Assembly (NCBI RefSeq): GCF_023051105.1
Contig: NZ_JALKIL010000026.1
Coordinates: forward strand, 1-64,000
Source of the DNA: Anaerobiospirillum sp. NML120449
Lineage (GTDB): Bacteria; Pseudomonadota; Gammaproteobacteria; Enterobacterales; Succinivibrionaceae
Length of the DNA stretch: 64,000 nucleotides
Direction: 5' to 3'
In this document: one piece after another, positions 30,154 through 38,042 of the stretch
Layout of the letters: every line of letters begins with the position of its first letter
How positions within the stretch are numbered: position 1 is the stretch's first letter
The notes under the pieces: model-generated
Told to the model about the DNA's origin: nothing
Seen by the model: the letters and a program-made list of their open reading frames with translations, nothing else
Databases searched by the model: none
Program-made: the position numbers and the translations under genes

Positions 30154-31575
30154 TTGCCTTTATATTCCAGCTCGATTAAGGACATAGCCCTGTGGCCTCT
30201 GCCCCATGTTGCCCTTGTTGCGGCCATGGGTATGATCTTTGGCTTCGACCTTGGCTCTGTATTTATCAACCATGAAATAGTCTCAGACTTTTTCCTGATT
30301 GCCGACAGCAAGGCTGATATCATCTCCGGAACCTATATCCTGGGCTTTATCTTTGGTGTATTCATTGCCGGGTACGTCAACTATGGCTCAGGACGCAAGC
30401 TCTCCATTATCTCTGCCATCACCGTAGGCTCACTTGCTATCTTTGCCTCACTGGTAGCTCCCAATTTCTCCATTTTGCTGTGCTCAGAGCTGGTCATAGG
30501 ATTCTCCCTGGGCCTCTATCTGGTCTCAGCCTCGCTGTACAACTGCGAAATCATGCTCCCGGTCAATCGCGGCATGGGACTGATGATGACACCTGTAGGC
30601 GTCATGGCGGGCGGCTTTTTCTCTTTCATTGCCTCAGCTGAGGTCACTGATCACCCTTTCCTGGTATTCATCGGCCTGTTCATCACTAATATCATTCTGG
30701 TGTCCATAGCCATAGTAAAGCTCAGTGAATCGCCACGCTATCTTGCTCTGACCGGCTCTACCGATGCCGCTCTGTCTGTGCTTTTCAAGCTGCGTCATGA
30801 CATGGGTGCCGCTGCACGTGAGCTTGCCGAAATCAATGAGTGCTGCCGTGGTGAGTCCCGAGGTTTTGAGTTCTTCCTGCAAAATACCGTCTACCGCAGG
30901 CTCCTCAGCTACATGTGCATAGCTGCCTTTCTGTTCAATGTCGGAGGCGTCAGTGTCATCCCTTATGTGCTGATCGACAATATGTCGCTGTACCTGATCT
31001 GCCTCAATAATGAATCCTGCTACTTTTCAGTTAACAACCAGGTTATCTACACCACTTTCCTCATGGCATTTATAGGCGTATTTCTGCATGCTCTGTCTAT
31101 TGAACGCAACAAGCGCCGACTGGTGGTGCTCTACAGCTCGGCTATCGCATTAGCCGCCCTTGGTGCCGCCCTGGTAAGCTCATTATTTCCGACTGGCACG
31201 ATTCAGCAGTTCATTCTGTTTATTTCGATCATGATTTTCGTGCTCTTCAGCCTGGGCAGCTTCATGGTCTTTATTGCAGCCATTGCTCCTGAGCTCATGC
31301 CGGTCCGTGGCCGCGAATTTGGCCTTGCCTCCATCTTCATGGCCCACGGCATAGGCCTGCTGGGCAGCATGCAGATGTACTCCCCTGTTATTCATAACTA
31401 CGGCCTGAGCGGACTTCTGGCTGTGGGATTTATCACCTCACTGCTGCTGCTTTACATAAATATGCTCTACCTTCCTAACCCGGGGCGTCTGACCCTTGAG
31501 AGCATTGAAAACCGCATCATGTCAGCAAGCCGCTTCTCCGATATTAACAAGGCCAATGAAAAAGGCCTGAACTGA
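30154..31575 (+). CDS. MFS transporter, sugar-porter-like
   Basis: A 473-residue membrane protein with about 12 hydrophobic segments. The motif between TM2 and TM3 is GYVNYGSGRKLSI, and SESPRYLAL after TM6 matches the PESPRYL motif of the sugar porter family. GREFGLASIFMAHGIG is near TM10. Substrate is unknown; sugars, polyols or organic acids are possible. I chose the TTG at 30154 because AGGAG lies 7 bases upstream. The frame opens earlier, but the upstream translation is Arg/Pro/Cys-rich and unlike a transporter start; GTG at 30148 is too close to the ribosome site. The gene stands alone, opposite to hldE, with repeat arrays on both sides. Confidence 0.85.
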   Translation: MPLYSSSIKDIALWPLPHVALVAAMGMIFGFDLGSVFINHEIVSDFFLIADSKADIISGTYILGFIFGVFIAGYVNYGSGRKLSIISAITVGSLAIFASLVAPNFSILLCSELVIGFSLGLYLVSASLYNCEIMLPVNRGMGLMMTPVGVMAGGFFSFIASAEVTDHPFLVFIGLFITNIILVSIAIVKLSESPRYLALTGSTDAALSVLFKLRHDMGAAARELAEINECCRGESRGFEFFLQNTVYRRLLSYMCIAAFLFNVGGVSVIPYVLIDNMSLYLICLNNESCYFSVNNQVIYTTFLMAFIGVFLHALSIERNKRRLVVLYSSAIALAALGAALVSSLFPTGTIQQFILFISIMIFVLFSLGSFMVFIAAIAPELMPVRGREFGLASIFMAHGIGLLGSMQMYSPVIHNYGLSGLLAVGFITSLLLLYINMLYLPNPGRLTLESIENRIMSASRFSDINKANEKGLN

Positions 31576-31640
31576 GCGCGCATCTGCCTGTGGCCTGACG
31601 GCCGGCCACGGCAGCTGTGCTGCCCAGACATCGTCCCTTC

Positions 31641-31896
31641 GCCCTGCCATATATCCAGTGCCCGCTCCATGGCACCTGCCATACATACAGCTACAGTTCA
31701 CAGGCCCCTGCCATACATCCAGTGCCATCTCCATGGCACCTGCCATACATCAATCTAATGTTCACAGGCCCCTGCCATACATCCAGTGCCATCCCCATGG
31801 CACCTGCCATACATCAATCTAATGTTCACAGGCCCCTGCCATACATCCAGTGCCATCCCCATGGCACCTGCCACACATCCAGCTCAGGTTCCCTGG
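31641..31896. repeat. 64-bp minisatellite, four copies
   Basis: Units start at 31641, 31705, 31769 and 31833. Each holds CCTGCCATACATCCAGTGCC and CCATGGCACCTGCCATACAT. Copies two and three are nearly identical; the outer ones diverge, as expected of an array growing from the middle. It lies just downstream of the MFS gene. Confidence 0.95.
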
Positions 31897-32519
31897 CCTA
31901 TGCCAGCGTAGCAGACCATTGCCCCAGACCATTCCTCCTGAAGCCCCTTCATCCTTACAGCAACTTTTATCAAATTTTGCTTCTGCTTATGAAATTACCG
32001 TCATAAATGACGGCTATGCCTGTATTTACAGCACCTGACTCACGGCAATTTTTGCAAAGTAAATTTAAGAGAGCGCACATTTCTGGATCTTCATGCGCAA
32101 TTTATGTTTTTTCAGCCTGTTCCTTAATTGATTAAAATTGCAGTCAGATCGCAAGATTGCGCAAACGGCTAAACTATGGGATTGAGGGTGAAATCACCTG
32201 ATATTTTATACTCTCAAAATCCTGGTTTTACGTATCTATTTTTGGGTATGCACTTCATGTCTGGGGCATATTTATCTGATTTATCTGTTATCACCTGACA
32301 AAGTGGCGTAAACTGAAAATGTACTGAAAGTAAGCCTGAGCTAACAATTTTTTTTATCTTTCGTGCTCAGGCTTTCTCTTTTATATATTCTATGCGCGCT
32401 GCAGCGCTTACTGCGGATTTCAGTACAATGTTCAGTACAGCCATGCGTTCTATGCATACTTATGTGTGGCAGGAATCAATTCAGTACAATTTCTACAGTA
32501 ATACTCAGCAGGTGAGATC
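31897..32519. other. AT-rich upstream region of the rhodanese gene
   Basis: Composition shifts to AT-rich. It contains GGTGAAATCACC (32187-32198), a 9-bp perfect inverted repeat AAGCCTGAG/CTCAGGCTT (32332-32340 with 32366-32374) around a T-rich loop, and three direct copies of TTCAGTACA (32419, 32431, 32480), with an inverted partial copy near 32321. It may hold a regulated promoter or an sRNA; neither is proven. Confidence 0.5.
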
Positions 32520-33026
32520 ATGTCGATTTACACTTTTGTCAGTAAGAAAGCACGTGGCCTTATTTCAGGCCTTGTTATCGGAGTTGCTTTAATGTTCCCT
32601 GCTTTTACCGCCATTGCCGGTGATGAGTTCCTTGATAACGTTAAGGATTTCAAGCTCTCTGAGAGCCCAGTTAACGTCAAGCAGACCATAGCTGCGGCCC
32701 TTATCGATAAGAATGCCGCCATAGTAATTGATGTACGTTCTGAAAATGAGTACAAAAATGGCCACATTCCAGGTGCCTTTAACATTCCGCATGGCGATAT
32801 CACCTCATTCAAGGGTCTGGAAGTACTCAAGGAAAAAGACACTCCAGTGCTGCTTTACTGCCGCTCCGGCCGCCGCTCCGGCATTGCCATGAACAATATG
32901 TCACGCGCCGGTTACAAGCATCTCATGAACATGGGCGGTATCATTACCTGGGAGCACGAGCTCAGCACCGAGCCTCCTGCAAAGTCCTTTGAAGAAGCTG
33001 TACGTGCAGTAGTACCTCTCAATTAA
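32520..33026 (+). CDS. Periplasmic rhodanese-domain protein
   Basis: A 168-residue single-domain rhodanese. Residues 1-33 form a signal peptide (basic start, hydrophobic LISGLVIGVALMFPAF, cleavage near AIAG). The rhodanese signatures are VIDVRSENEYKNGHIPGA and the active-site loop CRSGRRSG, where the Cys takes the sulfur. It resembles periplasmic PspE-type thiosulfate sulfurtransferases. No psp genes adjoin it. The start has AGGTGA upstream. The AT-rich leader with repeated TTCAGTACA suggests regulation, but the regulator is unknown. Confidence 0.9.
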   Translation: MSIYTFVSKKARGLISGLVIGVALMFPAFTAIAGDEFLDNVKDFKLSESPVNVKQTIAAALIDKNAAIVIDVRSENEYKNGHIPGAFNIPHGDITSFKGLEVLKEKDTPVLLYCRSGRRSGIAMNNMSRAGYKHLMNMGGIITWEHELSTEPPAKSFEEAVRAVVPLN

Positions 33027-33100
33027 TCTTCAAACACCACTTGCCCGTACCACCTGGCCGCCACAGCCTGCTGACGCAGCCTGCAGCCCCCGGTCCAGAA

Positions 33101-33149
33101 AAAAGAGGATGCCCCTCAGGCCAAAAGGCCATGGAGCATCCTCTTTTTC
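33101..33149 (+). terminator. Terminator downstream of the rhodanese gene
   Basis: AAAAGAGGATGC (33101-33112) pairs perfectly with GCATCCTCTTTT (33136-33147), with a nested GGCC-AAAA-GGCC hairpin inside and a T run after. Confidence 0.92.
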
Positions 33150-33192
33150 AATGGTCCGGCCTGCAAAGCCAAAGCACAAAGTCGCGAAAGCA

Positions 33193-33244
33193 CAAAAGCC
33201 CTGATGTCACAAAGTCTGACACCAGGGCTTTTTGCACAGAGTCG
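33193..33244 (-). terminator. Terminator downstream of the small hypothetical gene
   Basis: CAAAAGCCCTG and CAGGGCTTTTTG pair at the outside, with TGTCA/TGACA inside. It faces the minus-strand gene ending at 33298 and, together with the previous terminator, separates convergent transcripts. Confidence 0.85.
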
Positions 33245-33297
33245 ACAGCCAGATATCAGACCACGGCCTTCAGATCTAAGCCTAAGTAAGACTGCCC

Positions 33298-33591
33298 TTA
33301 CTTTTTGCCTTTGCGCCTGACGCTGCGGTCGATGCTGCAGCAGCGGTCGATGCTGCCGCAGCCGATGCTGTCGCGGTCAATTCTGCTGACTATGGCGCCC
33401 TCTGCCGATGACTTATTGCTACTTTTTGATGGCCAACGGGCTGTATTAAGGTAACGGAATGATACAGGAGCAGGATCCAGAGGATCGTTTTCGTTTGCTC
33501 CCTTCATTGCACCTGCGGCTACAGCTGCCGCAACAGCCTCAATGTTGGCCTTGGCAATGTAACCGTAGATTTTATCTAAGTACTCTTTCAT
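33298..33591 (-). CDS. Small hypothetical protein (97 aa)
   Basis: I do not recognise this protein. It has an excellent ribosome site (AGGAGG, 6 bases before the ATG at 33591) and its own terminator, so it is probably expressed. Residues 1-35 look helical and amphipathic (MKEYLDKIYGYIAKAN then an Ala-rich stretch). Residues 60-97 are Ser/Arg/Asp/Cys-rich with the near-repeat SIDRCCSIDRS and a basic C-terminal RRKGKK. It lies downstream of, and on the same strand as, the three-repeat protein, 142 bases away, so the two may share a transcript. No function is assigned. Confidence 0.65.
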   Translation of the reverse strand: MKEYLDKIYGYIAKANIEAVAAAVAAGAMKGANENDPLDPAPVSFRYLNTARWPSKSSNKSSAEGAIVSRIDRDSIGCGSIDRCCSIDRSVRRKGKK

Positions 33592-33648
33592 ACAGGCCTC
33601 CTGCAGGACAAACACGGTAACAGCCTGATTAACATGTCATGCACTGAG

Positions 33649-33744
33649 CTTACTGTCTGGCTTACTGTCTGGCTTACTGTTTGGCTTACTGTCTGGCTTA
33701 CTGTTTGGCTTACTGTCTGGCTTACTGTCTGGCTTACTGTTTGG
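33649..33744. repeat. 12-bp tandem repeat, eight copies, containing the stop codon
   Basis: Eight uninterrupted 12-base units, CTTACTGTCTGG or CTTACTGTTTGG. On the minus strand each reads GCC ARA CAG TAA in the frame of the upstream gene. The last unit (33733-33744) encodes the end of the three-repeat protein and its stop; the other seven lie beyond and each carry an in-frame TAA. Confidence 0.98.
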
Positions 33745-34888
33745 CCGCCTGTTTGTTTGCCTTGCTGGCTTCCTTATCAGCTTTCTTTTCCGATCCTTTT
33801 TTGGCTGCGCGCTCAGTCTCGAGCTTCTTACTTGCCTTGAGAGCTGCCTTTTTCCTGTTCTGGCGGTTCTTTTCAGTACGGGCGGCAGCCTGCTCATCGG
33901 CTTTGAGCTTGCTCTCGGACATATGGAAATGGAACTTGCCATCAGCTGCACGGTAGACATCATAGCCCATGTATTTTGGGAAACGGGCCAGGAAGCGCTC
34001 ATAGAGCTTTACCGGACCAGTGCCATCCTTGCTTGAAATACTGCCAATGCTGATTAGCTTACCCTCGTAAGTAGCTCCGGCCACCCTTGCGCCCTTTTCA
34101 TTTACATGGGACGGCTGCCAGACAGTAAGCGGAGTCTGTACCAGCCAGACGCACTTACTCCTGGTCAAAACAGTCTCTGGCAGAGAAACAGCGCCGGTCT
34201 CTTCCTCCTCATATGGAGTAACGTCAAAGGTGTTCTTACCGGTACGAACGACCTTATAGCCGATAAACTCAGGATGCTGTTTGAGGAACTCAGGATAGAG
34301 AATGACCTCACCAAGGCCGTCAGGCGAGTTGATCTTGCCTATGCTGTTACGTCTGATCGGACGGGATGACCCCGGTACTAAATTGCCGTTTTCATCAGTG
34401 TGAGCAGGGGTCCACTTGTTTTTGTAGGTGCACAGATACCAGCCGTAGGTAGAGCGGGCCAGAAGGGTATTAGGCATCCTGGGACGCAGGCTGGGCATAT
34501 CTCCAAATTTAGGATCAGGCTCACGGGGAATGAACTCAAACTGACTCTTGCCCACGCGCATGACGCGGTAGAGCCTGAGCTCGGGATATTCCTCAAGGAA
34601 GTCATCATAAAGAAAGACTTCTCCTATGCCGTCGGGCTCTAATATCTTGCCTATGCTGGTACGCTTGGCCGGCATGGATCGGGCTGGAACGTCGTTGCCG
34701 TCCTTATCCTTGTGGGCCTTTACCCATACGTTTTTATAAACGCACAGGAAGCAGCAGCTCTTTCCTTTGGTAAGCAGAGTTCGCGGCATCTTTGGGCCGC
34801 CGCCATTCTGAGCAACACCAGTGTTATCGGCACTGACAGTTGCCACAGGTGCAGCTGACTCTGATGATTTTGCTTTTCTGGTGCTCAC
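33734..34888 (-). CDS. Unrecognised protein with three about 90-residue repeats
   Basis: A 384-residue protein of unknown function. Three homologous domains of about 90 residues lie at about 33-123, 138-228 and 233-325. Each runs: P(R/N/E)T(L/V)LT(K/R), an aromatic/Cys strand, VW...AH.(D/N)(K/E).G, then (R/L)(T/N/I)SIG.I....G.G.V.LY..FL...P, then a Tyr- and Arg-rich strand ending F.(F/V).P or similar. Residues 330-384 are a Lys/Ala/Glu-rich basic helix. No signal peptide or membrane segment is visible. The SIGKI segment and preceding Trp strand recall the N-terminal part of some IS1634/IS4-type transposases, but no catalytic DDE domain exists. I chose the GTG at 34888, with GGAG 6 bases upstream. 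The upstream region holds a 13-bp inverted repeat. Its basic tail suggests nucleic acid binding (inference). Confidence 0.75.
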   Translation of the reverse strand: MSTRKAKSSESAAPVATVSADNTGVAQNGGGPKMPRTLLTKGKSCCFLCVYKNVWVKAHKDKDGNDVPARSMPAKRTSIGKILEPDGIGEVFLYDDFLEEYPELRLYRVMRVGKSQFEFIPREPDPKFGDMPSLRPRMPNTLLARSTYGWYLCTYKNKWTPAHTDENGNLVPGSSRPIRRNSIGKINSPDGLGEVILYPEFLKQHPEFIGYKVVRTGKNTFDVTPYEEEETGAVSLPETVLTRSKCVWLVQTPLTVWQPSHVNEKGARVAGATYEGKLISIGSISSKDGTGPVKLYERFLARFPKYMGYDVYRAADGKFHFHMSESKLKADEQAAARTEKNRQNRKKAALKASKKLETERAAKKGSEKKADKEASKANKQAAKQ

Positions 34889-34903
34889 AGTAAACTCCAA
34901 TAT

Positions 34904-34970
34904 CAGGCCAGCTGCCCGAAGGCTGCTGACTTAGAAAATACTCCAGCCGGCCAGAGCGGCAGCTGGCCTG
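34904..34970. promoter_or_regulatory. 13-bp perfect inverted repeat upstream of the three-repeat gene
   Basis: CAGGCCAGCTGCC (34904-34916) is the exact reverse complement of GGCAGCTGGCCTG (34958-34970). It begins 16 bases upstream of the GTG start. It could be a long-loop RNA leader structure that affects translation, or paired operator half-sites. Confidence 0.6.
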
Positions 34971-35220
34971 TTCAGCTCACACCGCCATGCGGCGGCAGCT
35001 CAGGCAAATTAGCTCAATAAGAAGACAGGTCATGCTGCCCTGCACGAATGAGCCCATAGCATAGTGGCTCATGGTCACCGCCCGCCGGGCTGGCCGCAAG
35101 CCGGGCGTTCGACTGCGTTGCAGGCCAGCAAGCGGGCAGCGCTGCAGGCCGCAGGCCGGCTGGCAGGCAGGATGGCTGGCAGGCATACTGTCAGCCTGTC
35201 GTAATGACTGTAGATAAGTA
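34971..35220. other. Gap downstream of the sensor kinase
   Basis: GC-rich, with GCTGGCAGGCAGGATGGCTG near-repeats at 35157-35185. No clear terminator or gene is seen. Confidence 0.4.
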
Positions 35221-37218
35221 TCAGGACAGGAGGCGGTTTGACTTGTCGCCAGGGTGTGGCTGGGCCTCAGGCATAAGGGTTACAGTTGCCACAAGGCCAT
35301 GAGGCGAACAGTTGGCAAACTCAAGGCGGGCATTAATGCTGTCACAGCTGGCCTTAACAATGGCAAGGCCCAGGCCGGTGCCCTGAATTTCGGAGCGATC
35401 ACCGCAGACGCGGTAGAAAGGCTCAAGAATATGCTTTAAGTGGTCTTCAGGAATGCCCGGACCATTGTCCTGAACAATCAGCTGAATACGGCCATCATCA
35501 AATTTGTGGGCCATCAGGTCAATGCGGCCGCCGTCAGGGGTGTATTTGATGGCATTGGACAGCAGATTGGACATGATACGCATAAGACGCATGCGGTCAG
35601 AGACCATCTTGAACTGAACATTACCCTCGACACCAAGGTCAATGCCCTTGCGGTCAGCCAGCACTTCCTGCTCATCAATCAGTCTGGTGTAGAGATCAAA
35701 AATGTCTATGGTCTCCATCATCAGATCAGTTCGGTTCTGCTCGCGGGCCAGAGTCAGCAGCGAGGTCATGAGCTGACGCTCGCGGGAAATGCCGTCCTTA
35801 AGGCGCTGGACCTTAAGACGGGCGCCAGGAGAGAGCTCTTCTTTTTCCAGAGACTCAGCCTGCAACGACAGCGCGGTGAGCGGCGTACGCATTTCGTGGG
35901 CGGCATCAGCAATAAAGCGCCGCTTGGACTGAATGCCATCATCGACCTTACTGAACAGTCGATTGAGCGCCAGAATGAAGCTGTCGAGCTCTGAGGGCAC
36001 AAAGCCGGTATGGTTTTCCGGAATAACCGGGCTGAGGTCATCCTCAGAGCGCTTGTACAGTGACTTGGCAATCTTATTGAGGGTGACAAACATCAGCTTG
36101 ACCGACACCATCAGCAGCGGGATGAACAGCAGATTAATGCCTATAAACTGCCAGATAGAGGTAATCAGGGCCTGACGGGTAATGCTGTCAATGGAGCTCA
36201 GCGGTCTGGCTACCAGGAAGCGCTGACCTGTAGTGTTGGTGGACACGAAGGCACGCACACGCTGATCTGCCACCAGCAGAGTATAAAAGCCGTCGGCTAC
36301 GCCATGAGGAATATAAAGGGCATCACCTGGGCGGCCAAACAGAGGCGCAATGATGATGTCGTACTTAAACTTGTGAATATCAAAAATGGACGGAGTAAGC
36401 GGTGGGACATCATCGCCCATCATGCGGCCTCTGCCCTGAGCACGACCAGGTCCGCGTCCCGGTCCCTGAGCTGGGGCACCTGCATCCGGCCCGCCGGCAT
36501 CTGGGGCTACGGCAGGAGCGCCATCGGTCCTGTTGGCTCCGCCGTTGTCATCGCCAAACTCACTGACACCATAAGTAAGCACCAGTCGTCCATTGATGCT
36601 CTGCACGCGGAAAATGCGGGTGTGATTATTACGTGGCGGCTCCCAGCGACGCGGGATAATCATCTTGTAGTTGATGGCCACCAGAGAAATCTGGGAGAGC
36701 TCCTCGTCAACGAATTCCTGAGCCGTCTTGTAAATCTTCATGTAGGACATAATGCCCATACATGCAGTGGTAACCAGACCCACCAGAGAAAAGAGCACCA
36801 TGATGCGAAACTGCAGCGAGCGCATGAAGTCGTTGGTACGACGGCGTTTGCGTATCAGTCGCCAGCGGCGACGGCTGTCCCCCTCAGCGGCGCTGCCCCC
36901 ACCAGCTGCAGCGCCACCTGCCGGAGCAGCAGCTGGCGCAGCGGCAGCTGGGGCTGTGGCAGCTGGTGCAGCGGCCAAAGGAACGGCCGGCGCGGCTGAA
37001 GCAGCCTCAGGTGACTCAGAGTCACCGGTGCTGGCAGCATCCTGGGCCTGGCCGCTTTGAGCCTTGCCCTGATCCTGGGTGTACTGCTGAAAGTCGTCAT
37101 CACTAAGGGCATCGGCAGCTGCGGCCAGGGCTGCAGATCCAGCAGATCCTGAATGACGCTCAGCAGCGGCATCGCTCTGTCGCTGATGCTCAGAGCTTTC
37201 GTTGTGATTGAGCTGCAC
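35221..37218 (-). CDS. Sensor histidine kinase, QseC/PmrB-like
   Basis: Membrane sensor kinase of a two-component pair. A cytoplasmic Ala/Pro/Ser-rich extension (about 1-125) precedes TM1 (about 137-157), then a periplasmic sensor region, TM2 (about 345-370), a HAMP-like linker, the H-box AHEMRTPLTALSLQ with the phosphorylated His, and the ATPase motifs NLLSNAIKYTP, DNGPGIP and GTGLGLAIVK. QseC is about 450 residues; this has 665. The excess is the N-terminal extension and a Gly/Pro/Ala/Arg insert in the periplasmic region (APDAGGPDAGAPAQ then GPGRGPGRAQGRGR). I prefer the GTG at 37218, which has GGAGG 8 bases upstream; an ATG at 37233 has no ribosome site. The response regulator gene lies 93 bases upstream on the same strand. 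The ligand is unknown. Confidence 0.9.
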   Translation of the reverse strand: MQLNHNESSEHQRQSDAAAERHSGSAGSAALAAAADALSDDDFQQYTQDQGKAQSGQAQDAASTGDSESPEAASAAPAVPLAAAPAATAPAAAAPAAAPAGGAAAGGGSAAEGDSRRRWRLIRKRRRTNDFMRSLQFRIMVLFSLVGLVTTACMGIMSYMKIYKTAQEFVDEELSQISLVAINYKMIIPRRWEPPRNNHTRIFRVQSINGRLVLTYGVSEFGDDNGGANRTDGAPAVAPDAGGPDAGAPAQGPGRGPGRAQGRGRMMGDDVPPLTPSIFDIHKFKYDIIIAPLFGRPGDALYIPHGVADGFYTLLVADQRVRAFVSTNTTGQRFLVARPLSSIDSITRQALITSIWQFIGINLLFIPLLMVSVKLMFVTLNKIAKSLYKRSEDDLSPVIPENHTGFVPSELDSFILALNRLFSKVDDGIQSKRRFIADAAHEMRTPLTALSLQAESLEKEELSPGARLKVQRLKDGISRERQLMTSLLTLAREQNRTDLMMETIDIFDLYTRLIDEQEVLADRKGIDLGVEGNVQFKMVSDRMRLMRIMSNLLSNAIKYTPDGGRIDLMAHKFDDGRIQLIVQDNGPGIPEDHLKHILEPFYRVCGDRSEIQGTGLGLAIVKASCDSINARLEFANCSPHGLVATVTLMPEAQPHPGDKSNRLLS

Positions 37219-37310
37219 GTGACCTTCCTCCATAGACGGGAAATTTTCAGGCTGCCACCGGTATTGCCCGTGCCAGGTGGAAGTACTGTGTCAGGGGGAC
37301 TGAAAGCCTG

Positions 37311-38042
37311 TTACCAGGAGCCCTCAGTCTTGTCACCCTGAGGTGCGGCTGCGGCGGCAGCTGAGTCAACCTTGTTAACCTTCCAGCCTACGCCACGGAT
37401 ATTCTTGATGTACTCAGAGCCAATCTTGCGGCGCAGAGTGTAGATAATGTATTCAACGGCATTGGAATCGATTTCATCGTCCCAGCCGTAAATGCGGTGC
37501 TCCAGGGCATCGCGGGACAGAACAGCGCCAGGACGGGCCATCAGAGCTTCAAACAGAGCAAACTCACGGCCGGTAAGCACTACAACACTCTCCTGACCTG
37601 GTCCCTTGGTAATACGTACTTCATGGTTGGCAGGATTGAGGCACAGATCGCCATAAGTAATGGATCCGTCAGCAGCAGCACTTTCACGGCGGCGGGTCAC
37701 GGCACGGATACGGGCCAGCAGCTCTGACATCTCAAAAGGCTTGACCACATAGTCATCAGCACCCTTATCAAGACCGAGCACCTTGTCACCGGTATCATCG
37801 CGGGCGGTGAGGATAATGACAGGCTTTTTGAGCTGGTTTTTGCGCCAGTACTCAAGCACCTGAATACCGTCCACCTTAGGCAGGCCCAGATCAAGCAGAC
37901 AGCAGTCATACTCGGCGGCAAAAGGAGCCTCCAGCGCATCATGTCCGTTCTTCACCCAGTCTACGGCATAAGCAGCATCTGCCAGGTTATCAGCCACGGA
38001 CTGACCAATCATCTCATCATCTTCAACCAGTAAAATGCGCAT
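37311..38042 (-). CDS. Response regulator, OmpR/PhoB family (QseB/PmrA-like)
   Basis: 243 residues: a receiver domain with acidic pocket EDD (7-9), phosphoacceptor Asp51 in LLDLGLPKVDG and Lys in YVVKPF, followed by an OmpR-type winged helix (about 130-225, ending RGVGWKVNK). The close match to QseB/PmrA shows in MRILLVEDDEMIG and the DDxGDKVLGLDKGADDY segment. It carries a short Ala-rich C-terminal tail, SAAAAAAPQGDKTEGSW. It is transcribed ahead of the sensor kinase. QseBC responds to host or quorum signals and PmrAB to metal ions and controls lipid A modification; which applies here cannot be read from sequence. An ArnT-like gene is in the same window at 60-64 kb, a possible target (inference). 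Confidence 0.93.
   Translation of the reverse strand: MRILLVEDDEMIGQSVADNLADAAYAVDWVKNGHDALEAPFAAEYDCCLLDLGLPKVDGIQVLEYWRKNQLKKPVIILTARDDTGDKVLGLDKGADDYVVKPFEMSELLARIRAVTRRRESAAADGSITYGDLCLNPANHEVRITKGPGQESVVVLTGREFALFEALMARPGAVLSRDALEHRIYGWDDEIDSNAVEYIIYTLRRKIGSEYIKNIRGVGWKVNKVDSAAAAAAPQGDKTEGSW

Noticed and set aside
30634..30882. Antisense small frame inside the MFS gene
   Set aside because: It is fully contained in the sugar-porter gene on the opposite strand, with no separate signals.
33649..33744. Possible CRISPR array
   Set aside because: Units are 12 bp, contiguous and without spacers. No cas gene is in the window.
33634..33840. Plus-strand frame translating to LTVWLTVWL repeats
   Set aside because: It is the antisense reading of the 12-bp stop-codon array and the end of the three-repeat gene. 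It lacks a ribosome site.
33734..34888. Insertion sequence transposase
   Set aside because: The SIGKI segment recalls transposase N-termini, but no DDE catalytic core, terminal inverted repeats or target duplication is seen.
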